From a virus: a DNA stretch of 64,000 bases. The position numbers and the translations under genes are program-made. Of this stretch, positions 30,219-39,800 are shown piece after piece (the stretch's first letter is position 1; the number at the start of each line of letters is the position of its first letter). The stretch is taken from positions 1 through 64,000 of the IMG/VR virus record IMGVR_UViG_3300042555_002820. One strand, 5' to 3'. The notes below the pieces were generated by a model. It saw only the letters and a program-made list of their open reading frames with translations, ran no database searches and was not told the origin of the DNA.

Positions 30219-31688
30219 ATGGCAAAAGAAAAATCAATTGTTGAAGAGGCAATCATCCAAATGAGAAATTTGGAAGAAGCGGTTGCTGAAAATGCAAAAG
30301 GAATACTTGCTTCTACTATGAAGGAAGAAATCAAAGAGCTAGTAAAGGAATCTCTATCTGAACAAGAAGAAGATGAGATTGAAATGACTGATGTAGACAT
30401 GGAAGGACCTGAAATGGAAACAGACGACGAAATGGACTCTGATGAAATGGACATGGGTATGGAAATGGATACTGATGACGAAATGGAAGATATGGAAGAA
30501 CCTATCGACCTTACCGACAAGTCAGATGAAGAAGTACTTCGTGTATTTCAACTTATGGGACCTGATGATAACATTATCGTAACAAAAGACGATGCTGGAA
30601 ACATCAATATCAAAGATGAAGAAAATGAATACATGATTGTAGGTGAATCTGACGAAGAAATGGAAGAAGAATTCTATGAGTCAGAAGAAATGGAAGAATC
30701 TATGGAAATGGAGAAATCATATTCTACTGACGAATCAATTGAAGACATCGTTTCTAAAATGTTTGATGATGAAGAATCAGACGAAGAAGAAATGGATTCT
30801 GAAGAAGACATGGAATTTAGCGATGAATATTCAGAAGGTGACGAAATTATGTACGAAATCGAAATGTCTGACGACTCCGATGAAGAAGAGGAGGAAGAGG
30901 AAACTGAAGGTATGGTGTACGAAATTGAAACGCCTGATGAAGACGAAGAAGAGGAAGAATACAATGAATCTTTAGAAGAGTCTAAAAAGACGTTCAAAGC
31001 AAAAGGTAAGAACATGGGTAAACCAAAATTCTCATATAATAAAAATCCAAATCAAGGTGAAGGGTTTAAAGTTGTTAAAAAGAGTGCTAACAAAACTATG
31101 GGTACAGGTAACGCTAAAAAAGTTAATGTATACAAAGATAAGGAAACTCTTGATGGCGAATTCAAAATTAAACCAAAAGGCGCTAAGAAAACGGAAACAA
31201 AAGAAGCCGCACGTACATATGGTAATGGTTCTAAATCAGGTCGTGGTCTAAGAAAAGGGATTACTCCTAATAGAAACCTAACTTTTGAAGGTGTGGATTC
31301 AAACGAGTTACAAATTCTTAGAGAGAAAAACGAAGAGTATAGAAAGGCACTTAACGTGTTCAGAAATAAATTAAACGAGGTAGCGGTATTCAATTCAAAC
31401 TTGGCATACGCAACACGTTTGTTTACTGAACATTCAACATCTAAACAAGAAAAAATTAACATCTTGAAAAGATTTGATGGTGTTGAAACTCTTAAAGAAT
31501 CGAAGAATTTGTATAAATCAATCAAGGATGAGCTTTCAACGGTACAAAGTCAACCAATGAACGAGTCAATCGAACGTAAAATTGAATCAGTTCCGGCTAC
31601 AGGTTCTGCGGTTAACTTAATTGAATCAAAAACTTATGAAAATCCTCAATTCCTTAGAATGAAAGATTTAATGGCAAAATTAAAATAA
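30219..31688 (+). CDS. Prohead scaffold/core protein (T4 gp22-like)
   Basis: The 489-residue protein has a helical N-terminus and then about 200 residues of Asp/Glu/Met/Ser-rich sequence. A basic linker (residues about 262-350) follows, and the C-terminal helical domain (LREKNEEYRKALNVFRNKLN, NSNLAYATRLFTEHSTSKQE) has the gp22 shape. Scaffold proteins assemble inside the prohead and are digested by the protease encoded upstream. Its place directly before the capsid gene matches T4 order. The acidic stretch is far longer than in T4 gp22. Some codon repeats (GAAGAAATGGA type) may be slippage-prone. Confidence 0.8.
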   Translation: MAKEKSIVEEAIIQMRNLEEAVAENAKGILASTMKEEIKELVKESLSEQEEDEIEMTDVDMEGPEMETDDEMDSDEMDMGMEMDTDDEMEDMEEPIDLTDKSDEEVLRVFQLMGPDDNIIVTKDDAGNINIKDEENEYMIVGESDEEMEEEFYESEEMEESMEMEKSYSTDESIEDIVSKMFDDEESDEEEMDSEEDMEFSDEYSEGDEIMYEIEMSDDSDEEEEEEETEGMVYEIETPDEDEEEEEYNESLEESKKTFKAKGKNMGKPKFSYNKNPNQGEGFKVVKKSANKTMGTGNAKKVNVYKDKETLDGEFKIKPKGAKKTETKEAARTYGNGSKSGRGLRKGITPNRNLTFEGVDSNELQILREKNEEYRKALNVFRNKLNEVAVFNSNLAYATRLFTEHSTSKQEKINILKRFDGVETLKESKNLYKSIKDELSTVQSQPMNESIERKIESVPATGSAVNLIESKTYENPQFLRMKDLMAKLK

Positions 31689-31716
31689 ACTTAAAATTAA
31701 TAAAAAACCAAAAAAA

Positions 31717-33582
31717 ATGGGAGCATTATTAGAATCAGGTCTTGTTGGTAACATCGGTCTTAAGCACCTTAAAGTTATCAAAGAAGATACTATCAACAAA
31801 TGGGACAAATTAGGGTTCCTTGAAGGTCTTAAAGGCCACCTAAAAGAAAATGTAGCGCAGTTATATGAAAACCAAGCGTCACATTTGATTAACGAAGCTA
31901 CTTCTGACGGTTCTTCAGGTTCATTTGAAACTGTTGTATTCCCAATCGTTAGACGTGTATTCTCTAAGTTACTTGCTAATGAAATCGTATCAGTACAAGC
32001 TATGAACTTACCAATCGGTAAGTTGTTCTACTTCGTACCAAAGATTCAGGCTTACAATGCGGGTAATCCATACTTTGACCCACAATTACCATCAAATAAC
32101 TACGATGGTTCTTCAGGTGGTCACTTGAGTCCAGTTGGGTCACCAGGTGCTTATCCTGGTTCACCGACATCAGGGTATACAACTGGTAACCAATTCCAAA
32201 AGAACCTTTATGATTTGTTTTATGAAGGTAATGAAGGTCAATTAGACCCTCCAGGTTTGTTTGACTATTCAAAAGGACAGTGGTCTGCAGTTACTGTACC
32301 CGGTGACGTTCAAGTTTGGTCAAATGGTTCATTGGTTAACTATGGTGGCGAATTTGATGGTTTGAACGTTAGAAAAGTTATCGTTAAAATTAGCGGTTTT
32401 GCTAATGTTGGTAATGGTAAATTAATTGGACCTGATGGTAATGAATACGATTCAGAAACTTTCTTGTCTGATTTAAGAGTATTTGCAACAAATGATTTCG
32501 TTGACGCAGAAAGTCCTTGTTCAGTAGTATTTGACGATGCTGGAGACCCAAATTCATTATTGTTTAGAGTTGTGACTCAACAATATGGTCAAGGTATCGT
32601 TAGCGGATTAAACACTCGCACTCCAGTTCCATGGCCAGCACAAGGTAACGGAGGTTCATTCAACGATATTTGTAGCCCAACAGGTGACATTTATTTGGAA
32701 GTTGACCTTTCTTGTCCTGTTTGTGCAACTTGTTCAGGTACCACTTTAGATGGTTATACAGGTACGACTATTGATACTTTAGGTTTAACTAACTTAAGTG
32801 CAGTATTCAGACGTTATAAGAACTTAGAATTCGAAGACCAAATCGGTGAAGTTTCTTTCGACCTTGAGTCTGTAACTGTTTCTGTAACTGAAAGAAAGTT
32901 AAGAGCTCAGTGGTCTCCAGAACTTGCTCAAGACGTTGCGGCATTCCACAACATTGACGCTGAAGCTGAATTGACGGCTTTATTGTCAGAGCAAGTAGCT
33001 GCGGAAATTGACCGTGAAATTCTTCGTGACCTTCGTAAGGGTGCCGCTTGGAACTTACGTTGGGACTACAACGGTTGGAGAAGAATTTCTCAAACTACTT
33101 CTTACACTCAGAAAGATTGGAACCAAACATTGATTACTGCAATCAACCAATTGTCAGCTCAAATCCACAAGTCAACTCTTCGTGGTGGTGCTAACTGGAT
33201 TGTTGTATCATCTGAGGTTTCTGCAATCTTTGATGACTTGGAATATTTCCACGTTTCAAATGCGTCTCCTGAGCAAGACCAATACAACATGGGTATTGAA
33301 AGAGTGGGTACTTTAGCTGGTCGTTACCAGGTTTATCGTGACCCATACTTCCCACCGAACCAAATATTGATTGGTCACAAAGGTACATCGTTACTTGATA
33401 CTGGTTACATTTACGCACCGTATGTACCACTTCAATTAACTCCAACTATGTACAATCCATTCAACTTCACACCAATCAAAGGTATCATGACACGTTACGC
33501 GAAGAAGATGGTCAACAACCGCTTCTATGGCAGAATTACAATTGATGGTGTTCGTACATTTGATTTAAGAGAATTGAGATAA
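31717..33582 (+). CDS. Major capsid protein (T4 gp23-like)
   Basis: The 621-residue protein has a gp23-type N-terminus (residues 1-60, with HLINE followed by ATSDGSSGSFE). Cleavage after residue 60 (INE) fits the gp21 protease rule. FPIVRRVFSKLLANEIVSVQ and NLPIGKLFYF are strongly characteristic of gp23, as are the C-terminal MVNNRFYGRI and VRTFDLRELR. It builds the hexamers of the head. An insertion-like domain (about residues 125-360) with a CPVCATCSGT segment is longer than in T4 and may be exposed. A terminator follows. Confidence 0.95.
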   Translation: MGALLESGLVGNIGLKHLKVIKEDTINKWDKLGFLEGLKGHLKENVAQLYENQASHLINEATSDGSSGSFETVVFPIVRRVFSKLLANEIVSVQAMNLPIGKLFYFVPKIQAYNAGNPYFDPQLPSNNYDGSSGGHLSPVGSPGAYPGSPTSGYTTGNQFQKNLYDLFYEGNEGQLDPPGLFDYSKGQWSAVTVPGDVQVWSNGSLVNYGGEFDGLNVRKVIVKISGFANVGNGKLIGPDGNEYDSETFLSDLRVFATNDFVDAESPCSVVFDDAGDPNSLLFRVVTQQYGQGIVSGLNTRTPVPWPAQGNGGSFNDICSPTGDIYLEVDLSCPVCATCSGTTLDGYTGTTIDTLGLTNLSAVFRRYKNLEFEDQIGEVSFDLESVTVSVTERKLRAQWSPELAQDVAAFHNIDAEAELTALLSEQVAAEIDREILRDLRKGAAWNLRWDYNGWRRISQTTSYTQKDWNQTLITAINQLSAQIHKSTLRGGANWIVVSSEVSAIFDDLEYFHVSNASPEQDQYNMGIERVGTLAGRYQVYRDPYFPPNQILIGHKGTSLLDTGYIYAPYVPLQLTPTMYNPFNFTPIKGIMTRYAKKMVNNRFYGRITIDGVRTFDLRELR

Positions 33583-33601
33583 TCAATATCTTAGTAATAT
33601 T

Positions 33602-33632
33602 AAAAAGGTCAGAGAAATCTGACCTTTTTTAT
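33602..33632 (+). terminator. Terminator of the capsid transcript
   Basis: AAAAAGGTCAGA-GAAA-TCTGACCTTTTTT, a 12-base-pair stem with a GAAA tetraloop. Confidence 0.9.
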
Positions 33633-33638
33633 TTTATA

Positions 33639-33776
33639 AAGGTGAGACTTGTATCTTAATCGTCTTCCATCTCACCTTATTGATTAGAATTGTTTCACTC
33701 TAATCTTATTTTAATATGTAGACGAAACCTCATTATGATTCGACATAAATTAGTTTGATAGGACAGGCATCAAACT
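33639..33776 (+). ncRNA. Structured element with three hairpins after the capsid gene
   Basis: The 230-base gap holds three consecutive hairpins: AAGGTGAGA (33639) with TCTCACCTT (33670), ATTAGA/TCTAAT (33683-33704) and AGTTTGAT/ATCAAACT (33752-33776). There is no open frame and the stems are perfect, so a small structured RNA or leader is likely. Function unknown. Confidence 0.45.
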
Positions 33777-33785
33777 TAAACAACG

Positions 33786-33794
33786 ATATTTATA
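33786..33794 (+). promoter_or_regulatory. Late-type promoter motif
   Basis: ATATTTATA, 18 bases before the ATG at 33813. Confidence 0.5.
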
Positions 33795-33812
33795 TGTAAA
33801 TGTTTTTTACAT

Positions 33813-34388
33813 ATGAGGTTTTTATTTTTATTGTTTTTTCTACCATTACTAACAAATGCACAACTTAGGGATTCGGTTTATGTAACAACTTCTATTTTTA
33901 ATGTAGTATATTCTGAAAAGTTACAACAACCAAAATGGGTTGAATATAGGGTGTTATGTACTGACGGTACAATATCCCGTAAAGGTCTTGATTTTTATCC
34001 TGTAAAGGGAATTGTCACCTCAACTGAGGAAGACTATGAAAATAATATATACGATAAAGGTCATTTGGCTCCGGCAGCTGACTTTAATTGTGACAAAGAA
34101 AATTTAAAACAAAGTTTCTCATATCTTAATTGTACACTACAACACGAGAAACTAAATCGAGGCACATGGAGACTTCTTGAGGCTTACGAGAGAGAACTCG
34201 CAAAAACTAACACAGTTTCAGTTGAAATCAGGATGAATTATAGTAAAAATTCAAAAATCTTACCTACGGGAGCAACTATACCCGATTCTTTTACAAAAAT
34301 TATAACTTACGGAAATAAAAAAGAAAAATATTTCTTCAAAAATGAAGAGCCGAAATCGTCTGACTACAACAATTACAAGGTCAAATGA
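33813..34388 (+). CDS. Secreted DNA/RNA non-specific endonuclease (NUC1 type)
   Basis: A signal peptide (residues 1-16, ending LTNA) precedes a beta-beta-alpha metal nuclease. DKGHLAPAADF (near residue 80) is the DRGH motif with its catalytic His, and the Asn in SYLNCTLQ fits the metal-binding position. Such enzymes degrade DNA and RNA without sequence preference. Exported from the phage-infected cell, it could digest extracellular DNA or be carried on the virion. It follows the capsid gene in its own late-type transcript with the subtilase. Confidence 0.8.
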   Translation: MRFLFLLFFLPLLTNAQLRDSVYVTTSIFNVVYSEKLQQPKWVEYRVLCTDGTISRKGLDFYPVKGIVTSTEEDYENNIYDKGHLAPAADFNCDKENLKQSFSYLNCTLQHEKLNRGTWRLLEAYERELAKTNTVSVEIRMNYSKNSKILPTGATIPDSFTKIITYGNKKEKYFFKNEEPKSSDYNNYKVK

Positions 34389-34414
34389 TAATAAACAATT
34401 AAACCAATAAAAAA

Positions 34415-36739
34415 ATGAAAAAAATCGTTTTATTACTTACACTTTGTCTATCCTTTATTCTCGGATACGGTCAATATGACTTATCCAAGAATATTGAAAG
34501 ACAAATTATTGTGGTTCCAAAAAAAGGAATGGAACTACAAGCAAAAAATCACTTTAACCAAGGTGATACAAAAGTTGTTGTCGAGTTCGACCAACTTGGG
34601 TGGTATGTTGTCCTGATTCCGAATGGTGCGAGCCAAGACGAATTTATTAATCGAAACAAAAGTTTAAGTTTCGTACAAAATCTTTACAAGGATGAGACAA
34701 GAGAAATGAAGTTGGACTATCTTCCAAACGACGCTGAATTTGCATCTTGTTGGCATCTACGTCAGTCTACTGATAAAGATATTGATGCCGATGAAGCATG
34801 GGACTTAGTTCCGGCAAACAATCCATTTGTTAGTGTTGCAATGTTCGACGGAGGATTGGATTTAACTATTCCTGACCTCGTTGGGAATACAAACAGTCCA
34901 TTCAATGCGGTTAATAGCACAACAAATATTCCTTATGTAAACGCTGAGGACAAACACGGAACAACTTGTTCGGGAACTATTGCGGCCGTTACAAATAATG
35001 GTATTGGTGTTAGTAGTGTTGGTAACAACAAAGTAAAGGTAATGCCGGTTAACATTATGTCCGAAGTTTTTGCTGGAGGTAGTTTCCGAACATCGGACGT
35101 AATTCAGATTAATGGTGTAAATGCTGCGATGGCTAATCCAACTTGTGTTGCAATTGCAATGTCTTATGGTGGGTCATCATACTCTGCGGCTCTTGACGCT
35201 TCGTTTCAGGCGGCAAGAACAACCGCAAGAGGTGGAAAAGGTATGGTGGTAGTAGCATCATCAGGAAATGGAGCTTCAGGTACTGCAAATCAATATCCGG
35301 CTAATTACCCAGCTGTATGGGGAATTGGGGCAACATCACAATCAGATGTTAGAGCAAGTTTCTCTAACTTCGGTCAAATTTGTGACATATCGGCACCTGG
35401 TGTTGGTATTAGAACTACTGATAGATTGGGAGCTGCGGGTTATAACGCAGGTGACTACACTTCTATAAACGGAACCTCATTCTCTTGTCCTATTACGGCA
35501 GCCGCTGCGGCTTTTGTATTCTACAAGAATTGGGAACTTACTGACGACCAAGTACTACAGATACTAGCTCAATCGGCTGAAAAAGTAGGTGGATATGTTT
35601 ACTCTAACAATCCTACTTGGCCGTTATCAACAAGAAGTAATGAACTTGGTTATGGAAGAATTAATTTAAAAGATGCGATTAATCTAACACCAAACCCAGG
35701 TGGTGTAATTCCTCCTCCACCTCCTCCGACGCTCATTCATAACTTTGTAATTAATACTTTAACTGTAAGTCCTGCGGCGGTTACAGTAGGTTCTAATATT
35801 ACAATTACTGCAAATGTCGCGACACAAAATCCTACATATCCATCGGTGAATGTAATGACTCAACACAGATTATCAACCAACACAACTTGGGGTGACTCTG
35901 ATGATATTGTTATAGGAACAACAAGTGGCAATCTTGGTGGTGGAGTTGCAACTGACGTTGAGACAATAACTTATAATGTTGGTAACATTACAGGACTCAG
36001 ATATATTATAAGTAGAGTTAATTATATGGGTACTATATCTGAAACTAATACAACTGATAATACAAGACAAACAAGTTTCAATGTTACTCAACCTGTTGTA
36101 TCAGGTGGTGACTTATCAGTTGCACTGACTATACCGTCAACACCAACTGCAACAATTTCACCAACACAAACTCAAATTACTTTCCAATGGAAGGTTACAA
36201 ATACAGGTACAGTTCCAATTACATCATTTACTTGGGACAGAATGTGGGTGAATATTCCTGAAGCACCTAGAACTTGGCCTATGCCTGCAAATGGAGGTTT
36301 TCCAGGTTCTTGGCAAGGTCCATTACTTCCAGGTCAATTCATTTATTTACCAGGTGGAGGATTACCTACAAACCGATTAGGCGTGTCTTATTTATCGGCA
36401 TCTGTATGTTTTAGTACAAACAGTTGTGCTCTACCACTCGGTTCAACAAACACTTTCAGAGTAAGAATTCTTACTGTAAATGGTGGTGCAGGTGATGAAA
36501 ACCTTGCAAATAACCAAGTTGAATGTACGGTAACAAGACTTGCAACTGCGGTTAACAATGACGAGGTTATTGATGCACCTGAAGTTAAATTTGTTGAAGT
36601 TAGACAGTTTAGTAATTTATATGAAAAACCAATTAGGTACGGTAGTATTGATGAAGCAATACTTGAAAAGGGACTTAATGTAATTCACATTCATTACTCT
36701 GATGGAACGGTAGAAATTAAAAAGATTTCTGTAAACTAA
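34415..36739 (+). CDS. Secreted subtilisin-like serine peptidase (S8)
   Basis: A signal peptide (residues 1-19, ending GYGQ) and a propeptide region (about 20-125) precede an S8 domain. Its triad is Asp in MFDGGLDL (about residue 144), His in DKHGTTCSG (about 180) and Ser in NGTSFSCP (about 351). After a Pro-rich linker come two CARDB-like beta-sandwich domains (about 440-710), typical of secreted Bacteroidota proteins. The C-terminal tail is not a clear T9SS domain. A phage-encoded secreted protease could trim surface proteins or virion fibres. The terminator at 36760 ends this unit. Confidence 0.85.
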   Translation: MKKIVLLLTLCLSFILGYGQYDLSKNIERQIIVVPKKGMELQAKNHFNQGDTKVVVEFDQLGWYVVLIPNGASQDEFINRNKSLSFVQNLYKDETREMKLDYLPNDAEFASCWHLRQSTDKDIDADEAWDLVPANNPFVSVAMFDGGLDLTIPDLVGNTNSPFNAVNSTTNIPYVNAEDKHGTTCSGTIAAVTNNGIGVSSVGNNKVKVMPVNIMSEVFAGGSFRTSDVIQINGVNAAMANPTCVAIAMSYGGSSYSAALDASFQAARTTARGGKGMVVVASSGNGASGTANQYPANYPAVWGIGATSQSDVRASFSNFGQICDISAPGVGIRTTDRLGAAGYNAGDYTSINGTSFSCPITAAAAAFVFYKNWELTDDQVLQILAQSAEKVGGYVYSNNPTWPLSTRSNELGYGRINLKDAINLTPNPGGVIPPPPPPTLIHNFVINTLTVSPAAVTVGSNITITANVATQNPTYPSVNVMTQHRLSTNTTWGDSDDIVIGTTSGNLGGGVATDVETITYNVGNITGLRYIISRVNYMGTISETNTTDNTRQTSFNVTQPVVSGGDLSVALTIPSTPTATISPTQTQITFQWKVTNTGTVPITSFTWDRMWVNIPEAPRTWPMPANGGFPGSWQGPLLPGQFIYLPGGGLPTNRLGVSYLSASVCFSTNSCALPLGSTNTFRVRILTVNGGAGDENLANNQVECTVTRLATAVNNDEVIDAPEVKFVEVRQFSNLYEKPIRYGSIDEAILEKGLNVIHIHYSDGTVEIKKISVN

Positions 36740-36759
36740 AATAAAAAATAATTAAAAAT

Positions 36760-36790
36760 TAAAAGGAGGCATTAGCCTCCTTTTTTGTTT
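36760..36790 (+). terminator. Rho-independent terminator
   Basis: AAAAGGAGGC-ATTA-GCCTCCTTTT followed by T-rich sequence. Confidence 0.9.
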
Positions 36791-36795
36791 TATAG

Positions 36796-36804
36796 ATATT
36801 TATA
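36796..36804 (+). promoter_or_regulatory. Late-type promoter motif of the first giant gene
   Basis: ATATTTATA, 16 bases before the ATG at 36821, directly after the terminator. Confidence 0.55.
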
Positions 36805-36820
36805 AAAAAACTTATTAAAT

Positions 36821-39800
36821 ATGGACCCTTTTATTTATTATTATGATTTCGAGGACTGTTTTCAACTTGACCTCTCAGGAAACCCATTAACCTATGTGGT
36901 AGGTTCAAATGAAGAATTGAGCTTAGACGCACCTTATTTAATCTACCCTATTGAAGAACCTAATAGTCGTAGTTGTGCGGTTTATATCACAGCATCAACA
37001 TCAAGTGCTGCAACTCATTACACTGACGTTGCTTCAAAGTATGTTGATTGTGACTTATGTCTTTCTGCCAATACTCAAGTTGTTACGGTATCAGGTATTA
37101 CAAAACCTGATTTAAGTAGTTTAAATTTGATTGCCGATAGTAGATTTAAAAAGGGAGATGTTTTAGGAGTAAACATAGTTTATGACGATTCTGGAACTAC
37201 TAAATTTATAAATTCTCCAGCAATTATAACTGAAACTTTTCCATATAAGTTTGGAAGTAAGGCTTGTGATTATTCAGTTTCTAATATTGAATACGTGGGT
37301 CCGTTTTACACATTTATAATTCATTTTAACCAACCTTTAAATACCAATATATACACCATTAATGTTGCGGCACCTATGGGGTATTATCAAATTGTCACTA
37401 ATACATATACCCTTAATTCCGAATCTGAGTCATTGAATATAGCACCAGGATATACTAGTATACCATTTAATGTTCCTTTACAGAATCCTGATACATGGGT
37501 ACAAACCATAACTTTTAATGTAACATTTACATGTACTGATGGAACTACAACATTTAACGAAGTTACTTTTAATTTTCCGTGTAATTGTTATACTTTAAAT
37601 AATAGCGGAGCCACGGCACAATCTGTGACTTATGTCAGTTGTGTAACTACTGAATTTTTTACAGAAACTTATCCTGTAAAAACTCTAAAATTTGTAGGTA
37701 CCAAAAAAATATGTGCTAAAAGATTAATAAACGTTGGGTCAAATATTACATATGTAGATAATACCGAAACTGAAGGTGTGGTATGTTCTAATTTAACCGA
37801 CCAACCATTTATAAATGAAGATATCAAATGTAGAAATTCTAGTTTATTTATTAGAAAAAGCATCAACTCAAGTATACCAGTAAAAGTCAATTATTTACCA
37901 TACGATTCGTTCCAACAAGTGGTTGAATCTAAAGGTGTCTATTATTTAGTTGAGGATTGTGTTAACGGTTCAACAAGTGTGATATTAAGTCACCAATATT
38001 TTGAGAAATATGGACAAATAATAAGTTTACCTACTGGAGAATCAAAATGTAAGAAAGTTTTAAACGCCGTAACCTCAGGTGATTATTCTGAAATATCAGG
38101 AGTTACTACAGAAATATTTAGTACAAAAGTTTTTGAAAACTGTTATGAGTGTTCAAATTATATAAATAATAGCGGTATTGACGAAACATTTAAAGATAAC
38201 TCATACACAACATCTCAAATTAATACGATTACTCAATTAAATGATGGGTCAATATTAGTTGGGGGAGACGGTTTAGTACAAGTGAATAATGGTTCTTTGT
38301 ATAGTGCGGGAAACATTTTAAAAATGAGTCCTGAAGGTGAATTAGTTCTTAATTTTAATTCAAATAACGGAGGTAGTTTATCGTTATATAACGGTAATTA
38401 CATTTATACAGACTTTAGCGAAGGGTTTAATTTTGATTCAGATTTCACTGTAGAATTTTGGCTAAATTATAGTAGTACAAACTTAGAAAATCCTTCGATT
38501 ATTTCTTTTTATGATTCATCAAATACCCAAGGGTGGGAATTATCATTTACAGGACTATGTCAACTTAATTTTACGTATAACGAAAATGTAATTAATTTTG
38601 AAAGTCAGATTAATATATATCAATGGGTTCATATTGCAATAGTTAGAAATTCAGGAGATATTTTCCTATATGTTAACGGAAAACAAGATTCAATTGTAAC
38701 CACAGGTATTACAGATTCTATTACCGCAACAACAGGCACGTCATTCTACATTGGAACTAATTATGATAAGACAACTAATTTAGATGCCTATATTAGTAAC
38801 CTTAGAATTTGTAAAATTGCAGTTTATACTGGTGAATTCACACCACAAACAACTCCCTTAACAATAACCCAATCATCATATAGTAATGTGTCTTATTTAC
38901 CAACAAGCGCAACCACGTTATTAATGAATTTTGAAAATTTATCATCAATACTATTTGATAACAGTATTTATTCTAACGTTTTTTATTCATACAAACCAAC
39001 AATTTCTTATTTAGCATTTTCACCGGTGAATAAAACCGACTTGAATGAAATTTATGACGGACAACCAACTAATAGTTTTGTTCAACTAGATTTACCTGAA
39101 GGGTTCACTTTGAATGCTTATGGTACAAAAATATCTACAGTTTATTTAGGAACAAATTCTTATTTAACATTTGAACAAGGAAGTAATTCAGGAGATTTAA
39201 TTTTACCTGAGGATATTCCTTCATCAATAAGTTCATCAGGTTTGTTTATCTCAACCGTTGGTGATGGACTTACTACGGATAACGATACGTATATTAGAAA
39301 AATTTCAACCGGATATACCGAAAATGGGGAATCTTTAATTGTCCGTGTTGAGGGTGGTTATAAAAATTTCTTGGGTGGAGGTCAAGGTTTTTGTTGTAGA
39401 TGTATTACCGTGACAAATCAATCACAAAATGTGAATTATTTAAATTACACAAAATGTGATAATTTATCAGAAGAAGTGACTATAACAGTATTACCGTCGA
39501 ATGAATATACTTTTTGTGCGGTTTGGAGTGCTAATGAGTCTCCTGATTTACCTTCTAATCCATATTTTGCAGAACCATTATCCTTCAGAGCTTACAGAAA
39601 TGTTGCTCAAAATTTACAAATTGCACAACCTAATATATGGACAGATTTTACGTTTAATACGGAGAGTTTTGATTACTATAATGGATATAATCCTACAACT
39701 GGAGTATATACCTCGCCAGGAAATGGTGATTATACGTTTAGAGCAAGATTTGTATTCGTGTCTCAACAGAACAATAATTTCCTAACTGTGGGTCTTTTTG

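Noticed and set aside
30674-31015. Reverse-strand Ser-rich open frame in the scaffold gene
   Set aside because: It is the complement of GAA/GAT-rich acidic codons; the plus-strand gp22-like protein is the real gene.
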